Below, piece after piece: positions 45,946 to 55,181 of a stretch of 64,000 nucleotides of DNA. Origin of the DNA: an uncultured Oleiphilus sp. (GTDB lineage: Bacteria; Pseudomonadota; Gammaproteobacteria; Pseudomonadales; Oleiphilaceae); contig CAJWBE010000009.1 of assembly GCA_913020045.1 (NCBI GenBank), positions 54,708 through 118,707 on the forward strand, written 5' to 3'. A model generated the notes under the pieces. That model saw only the letters and a program-made list of their open reading frames with translations. It ran no database searches and was not told where the DNA came from. A program made the translations under genes and the position numbers. Numbering within the stretch: the first letter of the stretch is position 1; each line of letters starts with the position of its first letter.

Positions 45946-47295
45946 ATGCTTACGTTAAGAAAGACCCTACTATGCACCATCACAATTGGCTTACTGGGAG
46001 CAACGAATGCTTACGCAGAAAGTCGCGACCTTCTCTCTCTCTACCAACACGCCACTGAATATGACGCAGGTATTGCGGCAGCCAAATCTGCCTATCTTGC
46101 ACAACAGCAGGACGAGGATATCGCACTCGCAGGCTTACTCCCCTCAGTCAATGCCAGTGCAAATGCTGGTGGCACCAATGCTAATAGCAATCTAAAAAAT
46201 GATGACAGTTACAAAACCACCGCGTATTCCGTCTCATTATCACAACCCCTGCTGAACATAAGCGCATGGTACAACTACACCTCGTCAGAGCAAGACACAC
46301 TCAGAGCACAAGCCAGCTACTTCCAATCTCAACAAGCACTAATCCTGAACGTCTCAAACGCCTATTTTGGCGTCTTACGCGCTCAAGAAGATCTTACAGC
46401 AGCCAAAGCACTTGAGACCGCTGTAAAGCGTCAATATGAGCAAGCGAAAGAACAGTTTGACGTCGGCTTGATCGCGATAACGGACGTCCATGAAGCAAAA
46501 GCTTCTTTTGACGATTCTCAGACTGTCCGCATTCGTGCAGAAGGTCTACTAACATTAGCGGTTGAAGAGTTATCCCTATTAACCGGCCAGTATGCACCGC
46601 AAGTACATCAGCTAAAAAGCAACTTCCCAATTGAGCTTGATCAACAAAATAGTAGTGAAGAATGGGTAGCGTCGGCAGAACAAAACAACCTTGATATCAA
46701 AATTGCTAGCTATGGAGTACAGGCACTAGAGGATCAATACTCATCAAGCAAAGCTGGGCATTACCCCACCCTATCGCTTTCAGCAGGCTACGAATACGCT
46801 GAGCTGAATGACTTTGCACCCGCAGACAGTGAAACAGAAGACAGCTCTATCTTCCTGAACTTAAATGTCCCTATTTATTCAGGAGGATCAACACAAGCAG
46901 GCGTTAGAAAAACAAGGCACTTGCTAGAGCAAGCTAAACATGAGCTGCGCTCCGCTGAGCGTTCAGCCCGAATTCAGACACGTACAGAGCTTATTAACTT
47001 AAGAACTAACATTCAAACAGTCGAATCTCTAGGCCAAAACATCGTATCGCGAGAAAGTGCCTTAGAAGCGACTCGCGAAGGCTATAAAGTAGGCACGCGA
47101 AACATCGTAGAAGTACTCGATGCGGAAAGGAATTACTTTACTGCGCTAAGAGACTTTGCCAGCGCGCGTTTTGACGTAATAGAAAGCAGCTTACGAATCA
47201 AGCAATCTGCAGGCACATTAAGCCAAGCAGACATCAGTGAGCTAAACACATGGCTCTCGCCCGCCAAACCAGCGTCGTCATCCGACACTAACTAA
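45946..47295 (+). CDS. tolC: TolC family outer-membrane channel protein
   Basis: Outer-membrane exit duct for type I secretion and tripartite efflux. The 449-residue precursor has a signal peptide (about 1-24, ending AYA), two related halves with long helices, and typical motifs: SLSQPLLN in the first half, LNLNVPIYSGGSTQAGVRK and GYKVGTRNIVEVLDAERNYF in the second. An inner-membrane pump partner is not encoded beside it, except perhaps distantly the MMPL gene at 10.5 kb. The stop overlaps the waaA stop on the opposite strand by four bases. Confidence 0.95.
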   Translation: MLTLRKTLLCTITIGLLGATNAYAESRDLLSLYQHATEYDAGIAAAKSAYLAQQQDEDIALAGLLPSVNASANAGGTNANSNLKNDDSYKTTAYSVSLSQPLLNISAWYNYTSSEQDTLRAQASYFQSQQALILNVSNAYFGVLRAQEDLTAAKALETAVKRQYEQAKEQFDVGLIAITDVHEAKASFDDSQTVRIRAEGLLTLAVEELSLLTGQYAPQVHQLKSNFPIELDQQNSSEEWVASAEQNNLDIKIASYGVQALEDQYSSSKAGHYPTLSLSAGYEYAELNDFAPADSETEDSSIFLNLNVPIYSGGSTQAGVRKTRHLLEQAKHELRSAERSARIQTRTELINLRTNIQTVESLGQNIVSRESALEATREGYKVGTRNIVEVLDAERNYFTALRDFASARFDVIESSLRIKQSAGTLSQADISELNTWLSPAKPASSSDTN

Positions 47296-48563
47296 GCGCG
47301 ATCTAACAGCGGCGCCAACTGGGTCATAACCCTAGCCACGGCGCCGCGCCCACTCGCCACAACCGCGGCGGCAGAGCTGCCCGCAAGTCGGGCTTTATCT
47401 GGATCAGCCATCCACTGCGAGAGCACCTGAATCAATTCATCCCTGTCCTTCGCAATCTGCATTCCTTCTGCCTCAATCAACTGTCCGCAAATTGCTTCAA
47501 AATTATAAATCTCAGGCCCCATAACAACCGGCAGAGATAATGCCGCGGGCTCAATCGGGTTGTGCCCGCCAATAGCAACGAAAGAGCCGCCCACAAAGGC
47601 CATGTCACTGGCCGAATAAAACGACATCATTTCGCCCATGGTATCCAGTACAAACACTTCAGTCGTCGCCTGAAGTGTTTCATCAATGGTACGCTGATGC
47701 GTCACAAAACCATGACTGTTAGAGAGAGCCGAGGCACTTTCGAAGCGTTCAGGATGACGAGGTACCAATATCAATACCAAGTCAGGATATTCTCGCCGCA
47801 ACTGCTCATGCGCCGAAAGCACGATTTCATCTTCACCATCATGCGTACTAGCCGCAATCCAGACCCGGCTCGACTCTGGTAACGATGAACGAATATCTTT
47901 ACCTTCCGCCAACGCACTTTCTGCGACATCAATGTCGTACTTTACACTGCCCGTCACATGAATTTTGCTAGCCGCAATACCTAATGAACGAAAACGGTCG
48001 GCATCCGCCTGGTACTGGCACAACACCAACGAGAGGCCGTCTAACATCCAACCTATTACGGGACTCAAGCGCCGATAACCCGCCGCCGAGCGCTCAGAAA
48101 GCCGCGCATTCGCAACCACAACAGGACAATCCCTCTGCTGCGACTTATGAATCATATTAGGCCACAACTCCGTTTCCATGATGATTAAAAATTTAGGTTT
48201 CACCCTATTCAAGAAAGCGCCTACACAAATTGGCAAATCATACGGCGCATAAACGTGAAACACGGAGTCACCGAAAAGTTTGTAAAGTAACTCCGAACTG
48301 GTTGGCGTCATGGTCGTCACCACAATACTCTGCGAAGGAAAGCGCGCCTGAACCTCTCGAATAATCGGCTCAGCTGCCAGCAACTCGCCCACAGAAACCG
48401 TATGAAACCAAATAGCCTCATCTAAGTCTGGCCTGTCGAAAATACCAAACCGCTCCATGCGCCGAGCTTTGTATTCAGGGGCTTTTAGCCCACGCATATA
48501 CAATTTAAGCAAAACAAAGGGCAAGCAAATTGCAAATAACGTTGAGTAAAGTAATCGAATCAT
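47292..48563 (-). CDS. waaA: 3-deoxy-D-manno-octulosonic acid transferase
   Basis: Inner-membrane-associated GT30 enzyme that transfers Kdo from CMP-Kdo to lipid IVA. About 423 residues: an N-terminal membrane anchor (about 1-18), WFHTVSVGELLAAEPII with the catalytic Glu, IIMETELWPN, and C-terminal FVGGSFVAIGGHNPIEPAA. I start at ATG 48563; an in-frame TTG lies two codons upstream. It opens the LPS core region. With a Kdo kinase nearby it may add a single Kdo, as in Haemophilus and Vibrio; this is inference. Confidence 0.96.
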   Translation of the reverse strand: MIRLLYSTLFAICLPFVLLKLYMRGLKAPEYKARRMERFGIFDRPDLDEAIWFHTVSVGELLAAEPIIREVQARFPSQSIVVTTMTPTSSELLYKLFGDSVFHVYAPYDLPICVGAFLNRVKPKFLIIMETELWPNMIHKSQQRDCPVVVANARLSERSAAGYRRLSPVIGWMLDGLSLVLCQYQADADRFRSLGIAASKIHVTGSVKYDIDVAESALAEGKDIRSSLPESSRVWIAASTHDGEDEIVLSAHEQLRREYPDLVLILVPRHPERFESASALSNSHGFVTHQRTIDETLQATTEVFVLDTMGEMMSFYSASDMAFVGGSFVAIGGHNPIEPAALSLPVVMGPEIYNFEAICGQLIEAEGMQIAKDRDELIQVLSQWMADPDKARLAGSSAAAVVASGRGAVARVMTQLAPLLDRA

Positions 48564-48653
48564 AAACAATGGGCGGTGGGCAGATTTACCTCCAAGTATA
48601 CCTTAAGGCAAAGCCACTACCTACCGCAGTTAACCGGACAATTTTAGACAAAA

Positions 48654-49658
48654 ATGGCAAGCTACTTACCTAAAAACATTTGGTTAATCTCTGACGGCAG
48701 ACCCGGCCATGAAACGCAGCTCATTGGTTTAGGTGAACGCATACAGGCGCTGTCTGGCGCTAACCTTCACTGGCACCACCTCAAAAGCAAAAAGCTAGAA
48801 AAGAACTTACGGCATATCGAGAATAGCGATCTAGCGTCATCCCAAGTAGGGACCGCGACCACCAGCCATCAAAAAACAGAGCACACAACCTGCTCACCCG
48901 ACCTGCTTATCGCTGCAGGCCATCGCACCCATCGCACGCTGTATTTTCTGGCTCGAAAACATAAAGCCTTCTCAACCGTGCTTATGAAACCGAGCTTGCC
49001 ATTGGCTTTTTTTAACGCCGTTATTTGTCCTATCCATGATGGGCTCAAACCATCGGAAAGAGTGTTCAACACTGACGGAGTGATCAATAAGGTTCAGCCG
49101 TCAGTCAACACTAAGATTGCCAACCAGAACTCCATTCTTTTAGGTGGCCCCTCTAAGCACTTTGCATGGGACGAGGGGGCGCTAATCACACAGATTTCAG
49201 ATTTGTTGGCGGCACGCCCCGCTAGTCAATGGAGCGCCTATGAGTCTCCGCGCACACCGCCCAGCTTATCTGAAATGCTAGGTGGCCTCTCCGCGCCAAA
49301 TCTAACGCTTATGCGCTACGGTTCATTACCACCGAATGCCTTACAAACAGCGCTCAGGTTAAGCCAAGAGTGCTGGGTAACACCGGACAGCGCATCAATG
49401 GTCTACGAAAGTTTAACCGCAGGCTGCGCGACAGCTACTTTCGTCGCACCGCCAAAGCGCACAAAGAAAGTTAGCCGTGTCGCTCGAGGCTTGCAAAGTT
49501 TGCTTGCGGATGAACGAATTTCGCAATGGCCGACGCAAAACCTATCTAGCGCATTACCGGAAAATAGTCAGCCCCTATGGGAAGCCGACCGCGCAGCAAA
49601 ATGGTTACTAGACCGCTTTCAGGCACACAGCTCTATCAACACTGTGGAGCAACACTAA
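48654..49658 (+). CDS. ELM1-like (PF06258) protein in LPS cluster
   Basis: A 334-residue protein of the family named after plant mitochondrial fission protein ELM1. Hallmarks are WLISDGRPGHETQLIGLGERI at the N-terminus, LIAAGHRTH, a central VLMKPSLPLAFFNAVICP, LLGGPSKHFAW and TPDSASMVYESLTAGC. The fold looks GT-B-like and the family often sits with LPS or cell-envelope genes in proteobacteria, so a sugar-transfer role is plausible but unproven. It is three bases upstream of a GT4 glycosyltransferase gene and divergent from waaA. Confidence 0.82.
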   Translation: MASYLPKNIWLISDGRPGHETQLIGLGERIQALSGANLHWHHLKSKKLEKNLRHIENSDLASSQVGTATTSHQKTEHTTCSPDLLIAAGHRTHRTLYFLARKHKAFSTVLMKPSLPLAFFNAVICPIHDGLKPSERVFNTDGVINKVQPSVNTKIANQNSILLGGPSKHFAWDEGALITQISDLLAARPASQWSAYESPRTPPSLSEMLGGLSAPNLTLMRYGSLPPNALQTALRLSQECWVTPDSASMVYESLTAGCATATFVAPPKRTKKVSRVARGLQSLLADERISQWPTQNLSSALPENSQPLWEADRAAKWLLDRFQAHSSINTVEQH

Positions 49659-49661
49659 GCT

Positions 49662-50822
49662 ATGCGCATTCTCCAAGTGTTACCCGCCCTCAACTCAGGA
49701 GGCGTTGAACGTGGCACAATCGACCTCAGTCAGGCGCTTGTTGCACAGGGGCACGATTCATTTTGCGTCTCTCAAGGAGGCCAACTAGTCAGTACTTTGG
49801 AAGCCTCAGGTGGAAAGCATATTCAACTGCCGGTACATAGTAAAAATCCAGTCACAATCTGGCGTAACATCGGAAAACTCACCGCGCTCATTAAGCAGCA
49901 AGAAATCGATTTAGTTCACGTTCGCTCACGTGCGCCAGCGTGGTCTGTACACCATGCGAGTCGAAGGTCAGGCATTCCTATGATAAGCACGTTTCATGGC
50001 CAATATGGCAGTCACTCTAAACTGAAACGCTGGTACAACTCAGGCATGCTAAAAGCAGACACAACCATTGCCGTTTCCGACTTCATAATGCATCACATTG
50101 CCGAAACTTACCCAAAACAACATGGACGACTGACCCGCATCTATCGGGGCGTTAATACCGACTATTTCTCGATCAACAAGGTTAATGATGAGACACGCCA
50201 AGCTCTCAGCCTAAGCTGGGGCCTGCCGCCTAATGCGCAAAATATCATCATGCTGCCCGGCAGGCTTGCTCGACTGAAAGGTCACGAAAAATTTATCGAA
50301 GCATTATCAATGCTCGCTTCTGAGCACTACCATGCAGTCGTTGTCGGTGAAACAGCTGGGCGAGAGGAATATATTCGCGAACTGCAATCCCAAGCTCAGG
50401 CCCTAGGCATCCGCACCAGCGGCCCACAGCAACAGCTCTACTTTGCGGGCGGGTGCACAGACATGCCTACCGCCTATTCATTATCCGATATTGTCGTTTC
50501 AGCCTCGACCAAACCAGAGGCCTTTGGTCGTACCACCTGCGAAGCCCAGTCGATGGGAAAGCTTGTGGTTGCAACTGCGCATGGGGGCAGCTGCGAAACA
50601 CTCCACCCCTCGCAACAAGCGGGCATGTGTCAACCAAGCGATTCGAAATCACTCGCGGCGGCACTCGAACGTCAACTTGGCACTTCCCGTGAGACCCGTA
50701 CTGAGATCTCAATTGCCAGTCGACAGCATGTCATTCAGCACTTCTCATTGACAAACATGTGCAATGAAACTGTCGATTTGTATCAACAGGTCTTAACTCG
50801 ACACGCAGCAACAGAACACTAG
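49662..50822 (+). CDS. Glycosyltransferase family 4
   Basis: A 386-residue retaining glycosyltransferase with a GT-B fold. The N-terminus LQVLPALNSGGVERGTIDL binds the acceptor side. The C-terminal half has MLPGRLARLKGHEKFIEAL and KPEAFGRTTCEAQSMGK, in which the EX7E donor motif is clear. Likely it adds a sugar to the LPS core. It is translationally linked to the ELM1-like gene and followed by the Kdo kinase gene. Confidence 0.9.
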   Translation: MRILQVLPALNSGGVERGTIDLSQALVAQGHDSFCVSQGGQLVSTLEASGGKHIQLPVHSKNPVTIWRNIGKLTALIKQQEIDLVHVRSRAPAWSVHHASRRSGIPMISTFHGQYGSHSKLKRWYNSGMLKADTTIAVSDFIMHHIAETYPKQHGRLTRIYRGVNTDYFSINKVNDETRQALSLSWGLPPNAQNIIMLPGRLARLKGHEKFIEALSMLASEHYHAVVVGETAGREEYIRELQSQAQALGIRTSGPQQQLYFAGGCTDMPTAYSLSDIVVSASTKPEAFGRTTCEAQSMGKLVVATAHGGSCETLHPSQQAGMCQPSDSKSLAAALERQLGTSRETRTEISIASRQHVIQHFSLTNMCNETVDLYQQVLTRHAATEH

Positions 50823-50900
50823 GCAAGTTTAAAGCGATCAAGATACAATCACGCTAAACCGCTATGCTGACTGTTCAGCGCTAAACCCAACGAGATATTC

Positions 50901-51617
50901 ATGGCACTTGCTCAATCTCCCCCTTATTTCTGGGAATATGATTCGACGGTCTTTCCAAGCGCGGATAAAGGCTTGTTTTTGGCAGAGCATTGGCAATCGA
51001 TGGGAAAAGTTGTCGGCAAAGAAAGCGGACGCGGCACCACCTGGTTTGTGCAACATGGCGAGCGCCAATTAGTCTTGCGACATTATTTGCGTGGCGGACT
51101 GATCGGCCGGATAAACAAAGATAACTACCTTTATACAAGACTTTCCACCACTAGAAGCTTCCACGAGTTTCGCGTTCTTTTAGCACTCCAGGACTTACAT
51201 TTGCCCGTGCCAAAACCAGTGGCTGCGCAGGTAGTGCGCCGAGGCGCTTATTACCAAGCCGACCTCATTATGGAGCGAATCCCAAACACTAAAGATCTTG
51301 TTTCGGTGCTAAAAGAAAGCCAAAGCAGCGATTTCTATATGGCATTGGGTACTTTCATTGCGCAGTTTCATCGTGCAGAGGTGTATCACGCAGACCTTAA
51401 TATTAAAAATATATTGAGGGATTCAGCCGGCCAATTCTGGCTAATCGATTTTGATCGCGCCCAACTAAAAACGCCACCCGGCGCTAAGCAAGATAGATCA
51501 ATCAAGCGATTAAAAAGAAGCTTTGAAAAAGAAGTCATTAGGCACGGCATTCAATTTTCAACAAGTGACTGGCAGACATTAGAACAGGCATATCGAAAAA
51601 AAATTGAGAACGCCTAG
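50901..51617 (+). CDS. kdkA: 3-deoxy-D-manno-octulosonic acid kinase
   Basis: Kinase that phosphorylates Kdo at position 4 in the LPS inner core. The 238-residue protein has the KdkA-type fold signature: GRGTTWFVQHGERQLVLRHYLRGGLIG near residues 34-60, FRVLLALQDL, the catalytic loop HADLNIKNIL (about 155-164) and the metal-binding IDFDRAQ (about 173-179). The gene lies amid LPS core genes and would negatively charge the inner core, replacing a second Kdo. Confidence 0.93.
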   Translation: MALAQSPPYFWEYDSTVFPSADKGLFLAEHWQSMGKVVGKESGRGTTWFVQHGERQLVLRHYLRGGLIGRINKDNYLYTRLSTTRSFHEFRVLLALQDLHLPVPKPVAAQVVRRGAYYQADLIMERIPNTKDLVSVLKESQSSDFYMALGTFIAQFHRAEVYHADLNIKNILRDSAGQFWLIDFDRAQLKTPPGAKQDRSIKRLKRSFEKEVIRHGIQFSTSDWQTLEQAYRKKIENA

Positions 51618-51647
51618 CTCGTTAACACAAGCAAGTTCGTATTCACA

Positions 51648-52412
51648 TCAATGCCAGTGATCCGCTAACCAAGGGCTAGGAGCCAACCGTTTGTACCATC
51701 GTTTATAAAAAGGAAACTGCTTCCCCCATTCACCAACAATCGCATCTGGTGGATTTGGGCGGCCATGAAACACAATTATTTTTGCGTTAGCGGGTAACTG
51801 ATTTGAGGTACGATAAAACTTACTGATCCCTTGTGGCATGCAGTGCTTTTTATAGCTTCGACACCATTCATCAGGAAAAAACTCACATTGCTCTGCGGCT
51901 TCGCGAGCAATATAAGCCTGCTCAGTCGGGTAGCGCTTGAGCACATCCAACGGATTCGCCAAGTAACGCTCCAACAAAAACTTTGGACCGCCAGCATCAA
52001 AACACATCACGGACGCCTGACCGACATTTTGCCCAGGCTGATACCAGTTCTCAATCATTGAAACCGTCGCATTCGAATCAAAAAAACAGTCAATGCTATC
52101 GACAATCGCCACATCCAAATCAAGAAACATGACTCGCCCAGTCATATCCGCTACATGCGGCGAAAACAAAGCAAGCTTTCGCCAAGCAGAACAGTAACGG
52201 GCATATTCCCACGGCGGTTCTTCAAACTCGGGTAAAGGCCAAATTTCAATATTTTCATCAAGCGCCTGCCCATCATCGGTCAAGCAAATAAAGCGAAACG
52301 GTAAACTCAAATGTCGCTGAACCATTCGATACAGAACATTGACGTACTCTGCGCCATAAAGGGTGCCCCACTTGAGGCAAACAACATTTACGGGCGTATG
52401 CCTAAGCGTCAC
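51648..52412 (-). CDS. Glycosyltransferase-like protein in LPS cluster
   Basis: A 254-residue putative GT-A-type glycosyltransferase. VVCLKWGTLYGAEYVNVLY, RFICLTDD and VMFLDLDVAIV are visible. The latter includes a DxD motif (DLD, near residue 97) expected to hold the metal and nucleotide-sugar. FHGRPNPPDA near the C-terminus is also typical. It resembles glycosyltransferases found in LPS loci of marine bacteria. The start is GTG 52412, sharing GTGA with the lpxL-type gene's stop, so the two genes are coupled. Donor and acceptor unknown. Confidence 0.78.
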   Translation of the reverse strand: MTLRHTPVNVVCLKWGTLYGAEYVNVLYRMVQRHLSLPFRFICLTDDGQALDENIEIWPLPEFEEPPWEYARYCSAWRKLALFSPHVADMTGRVMFLDLDVAIVDSIDCFFDSNATVSMIENWYQPGQNVGQASVMCFDAGGPKFLLERYLANPLDVLKRYPTEQAYIAREAAEQCEFFPDEWCRSYKKHCMPQGISKFYRTSNQLPANAKIIVFHGRPNPPDAIVGEWGKQFPFYKRWYKRLAPSPWLADHWH

Positions 52413-53311
52413 TCGTTAATATCCTTGTACAGCCAAAGGCCGTCTTTTCGCGCCCCTTTAAAACGCTTATATTCCCATTGGTATTGTTCTGGGTTATCTC
52501 TAATACACGCTTCGACACTTCGGTTGAGCGCCGCAACCGACACCTCGACGTCATCACTGTATATTTCTGGATCTGCTTTACGAAACACCATATCAAAGCC
52601 GCCGCCATTCGGGCGTCTTATCGCACATAAGCTCACCACTTCACAGCCTGTTTTCTGCACCAAACGCGAGACCAACTTCATGGTATTCGCTGGCACACCA
52701 AAAAATGGTGCGAACACGCCGCCGGAACCGCCAGGAACTTGGTCAGGTAAAATCCCCACCATCCCTTGCTCACGCAGAATGGAAAACAAGCGGATCACGC
52801 CTCGCTTATCAGTTGGCACCAATTGAGAGCCATGACGACCTCGCACCATAGACATATAAGCTTCTAACTCAGGAATCTTTGGCGGTTTGTATAGCGCCGC
52901 CATCGGACGAAGCGTTGATAAATAAAGCCCAACTAACTCCCAATTCCCATGATGAGGCGCCAGCACGATAACACCACGTTCTCGCGCAAAAGCTTCATCG
53001 AAGTACTGTTTACCTTCAACGTGATGGATTAGGGCCAAGGTTTTATCAGTCGGCCACTCCCATACTGCGCCTAGCTCAGTAAATACTTTCCCCGTTTCTT
53101 GCAGACTCGCCTTGATCAACGCCTGTTGCTGCTCGCCGCTTAGCTCAGGGAAACAAATTTCAATATTTTTTTTGGTCACACGAGTGAGTTTGGAGTCGCC
53201 CAACCATAATAAGCGCCCAATAAAAGCGCCAAATGCCTGCGCATTCTTGATAGAAAGTCGCGACAGCAACTTGAGCAAAGAAATCACAAACAGAGCTTTC
53301 AATTTATTCAT
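52409..53311 (-). CDS. lpxL: Lipid A biosynthesis acyltransferase (LpxL/HtrB type)
   Basis: Inner-membrane acyltransferase adding a secondary acyl chain to Kdo-lipid A. The 300-residue protein has an N-terminal hydrophobic region, the HX4(D/E) catalytic motif in LAPHHGNWELVGLY (about residues 121-134), YKPPK, VPTDKRG and GILPDQVPG. The exact acyl length preference is not visible, so LpxL and LpxM remain alternatives. The start is ATG 53311; an in-frame TTG is two codons upstream. Confidence 0.92.
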   Translation of the reverse strand: MNKLKALFVISLLKLLSRLSIKNAQAFGAFIGRLLWLGDSKLTRVTKKNIEICFPELSGEQQQALIKASLQETGKVFTELGAVWEWPTDKTLALIHHVEGKQYFDEAFARERGVIVLAPHHGNWELVGLYLSTLRPMAALYKPPKIPELEAYMSMVRGRHGSQLVPTDKRGVIRLFSILREQGMVGILPDQVPGGSGGVFAPFFGVPANTMKLVSRLVQKTGCEVVSLCAIRRPNGGGFDMVFRKADPEIYSDDVEVSVAALNRSVEACIRDNPEQYQWEYKRFKGARKDGLWLYKDINE

Positions 53312-53406
53312 GCTCAAAAGGGCTTCGTCTTGTAGGAAAAGACTGTCAGTTTAGTAGATTGCACTGATAAAATCAGCCCGAATTCGTGTGTATCATTGAG
53401 ACGTTT

Positions 53407-54423
53407 ATGATCAAACTTGCGCTAGTGATGGCCTCCGACGGCAAAGCGGTTGGCGGAATGGAGCAACAAGTTGCCCTACAGGCTCGTCATTTAGCGATGC
53501 GCCAGAACATCGAAATCTCCGTTTTCGCGCATCGCGCCTACCAAACGTTATTCTCAGCCCCGGTCCATTTTTACGAAATCAATGCTCAGCGCTCTCGCCG
53601 TCACCCATTATTGCGCCGGCAGTTAAGCCTGGGACTCAAACACAGTCAGCCAGACATCATTCACGCACATGGACACAAAGCGGCGGCACTCATTGGTCAA
53701 GGCTATGCAGCATCAAGTAAAGCCAAGCGAATCACCACGGCACACGGAACCAAAAGAAACAGCAAGTTCTTAGCTAACATGGACCTCATTTTTGCCGTGA
53801 GCAAAGGCGTGCAGCACTCAATATTGCCTCTTTCAAGCGTCATCATAGGAAACGCAGTTGAACAAAGAACAGAAAGACCAACGTCAAAACAAACGCTTTG
53901 CACCCAGTACGCTTTAGATATCAAAAAGCCGCTGTTCATTGCCTCAGGTCGCTTAGCGCCCGTTAAACAGTACCATTTGTTGATGCAGGCCTGTCAGCAA
54001 CTTGACGTCAACTTATTAATCTTTGGCGACGGACCTGAACGACTCAAACTTGCTGAATTGCAAACAAAGCGTATTCGTCTAGCGGGTTATGCTGAGCATA
54101 TGCAAAGCAAGATGACTGGCGCAGACGCACTAGTCATCTGTTCTTCAAGCGAAGGCTTTAGCCTAAGTATGATAGAAGCACTTCAACAAGGTGTACTTGT
54201 GCTATCGAGCAAGGTATCGGGCAGCGACGTGCTGCCAGAGAGCTGCATTATTAACTCTTCGGACAGCGAACATTTGGAACAAAGCCTACAAAGTAAGCTA
54301 ACTAAACTCGCGCAGCTAAGGTCCGAATCCGAGCCAGCTTTTCGATATGCGCGCGAGCATTGCACGCCAGAATCACTTGTTGATTTACTCATGAAACAAT
54401 ACCATGCCTTGCTATCCGGTTAA
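53407..54423 (+). CDS. Glycosyltransferase family 4
   Basis: A 338-residue GT-B glycosyltransferase. The N-terminal LVMASDGKAVGGMEQQVALQ, HAHGHKAAALIGQ, ASGRLAPVKQYHLLMQAC and SSSEGFSLSMIEALQQG (EX7E) are diagnostic. It is the first gene of a + strand run with the SGNH-like gene, gmhB and gmhA, and probably adds an LPS core sugar. I chose ATG 53407 over the in-frame GTG at 53386 because it opens directly at the first strand. Confidence 0.9.
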   Translation: MIKLALVMASDGKAVGGMEQQVALQARHLAMRQNIEISVFAHRAYQTLFSAPVHFYEINAQRSRRHPLLRRQLSLGLKHSQPDIIHAHGHKAAALIGQGYAASSKAKRITTAHGTKRNSKFLANMDLIFAVSKGVQHSILPLSSVIIGNAVEQRTERPTSKQTLCTQYALDIKKPLFIASGRLAPVKQYHLLMQACQQLDVNLLIFGDGPERLKLAELQTKRIRLAGYAEHMQSKMTGADALVICSSSEGFSLSMIEALQQGVLVLSSKVSGSDVLPESCIINSSDSEHLEQSLQSKLTKLAQLRSESEPAFRYAREHCTPESLVDLLMKQYHALLSG

Positions 54424-54467
54424 GATAACGCTGACCTAACCCCAAACAACGCGAACCTACAGACCAA

Positions 54468-55181
54468 ATGTCACCTCCCTTAACTTCCACATCGAACCGC
54501 AAGCAAAAGAGCGTTCTTTTTCTCGGCGACTGCAATACGCTCGGAACACCCGACATCGAAGGAAAGGCCTACCCAGAACAATTTGCAAACGAGTTGCGTG
54601 CGCTTGCGATCAACTGCGGCCACACAATGACGACGGTGCGCGAAGGAAGTGAGTATCTTGCGTCGCGATTCACCAAAAATACTGACGCTGTCTGCCTTCA
54701 GTATGGGCTGGTCGATAGCTGGAAGACGTTTAAATTCTCTCCCTATATCCTTTATTATCCGGACTCCCGTCGCCGAAAATTCGCACGAAAGCTAGTTAAA
54801 AAATTCAAGAAGTGGTGCAAGAGTCTGGGGCTTAATGCGCTCATAGGAGAAGATAATGTCGTCCCTGTCAGCGAATATCGAAACAGGATCTTAAGCTTCA
54901 TTGAACACTGCGCGCCCAAGCCTTTAGTACTGATTGAAACCGTGCCCAATAAGGACATTAGCCGTAATGCTGAAATAAGACGGTATAATGCCGCGCTAAA
55001 AGAACTCGCCGCTCAGCATGAACATGTCTGGCTGCTGCCGATTTATGATGATTTTTGCGAAACAATGAGCGAGCACTACAGCGACCCAACACACTTATCC
55101 GAAACAGGGCATGCGCACGTCGCCAAAAAACTCTCGAACCTTTTCAATGAAACTATTTTTACCGACCAGAAACAATTATGA
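54468..55181 (+). CDS. SGNH/GDSL-like protein with Cys in the nucleophile position
   Basis: A 237-residue protein with SGNH-hydrolase features. Block I reads FLGDCNTLG, so Cys22 stands where GDS has serine (TGC at 54531-54533). The C-terminal block SDPTHLSETGHAHV supplies the DxxH Asp and His. An interior N-containing block is not obvious, although YGLVDSW (about 84-90) occupies the usual place. A basic segment RRRKFARKLVKKFKKW (about 102-117) may bind membrane or LPS. The stop overlaps the gmhB start (ATGA). A thiol esterase or non-catalytic role in LPS or O-unit modification is inference. Confidence 0.75.
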   Translation: MSPPLTSTSNRKQKSVLFLGDCNTLGTPDIEGKAYPEQFANELRALAINCGHTMTTVREGSEYLASRFTKNTDAVCLQYGLVDSWKTFKFSPYILYYPDSRRRKFARKLVKKFKKWCKSLGLNALIGEDNVVPVSEYRNRILSFIEHCAPKPLVLIETVPNKDISRNAEIRRYNAALKELAAQHEHVWLLPIYDDFCETMSEHYSDPTHLSETGHAHVAKKLSNLFNETIFTDQKQL

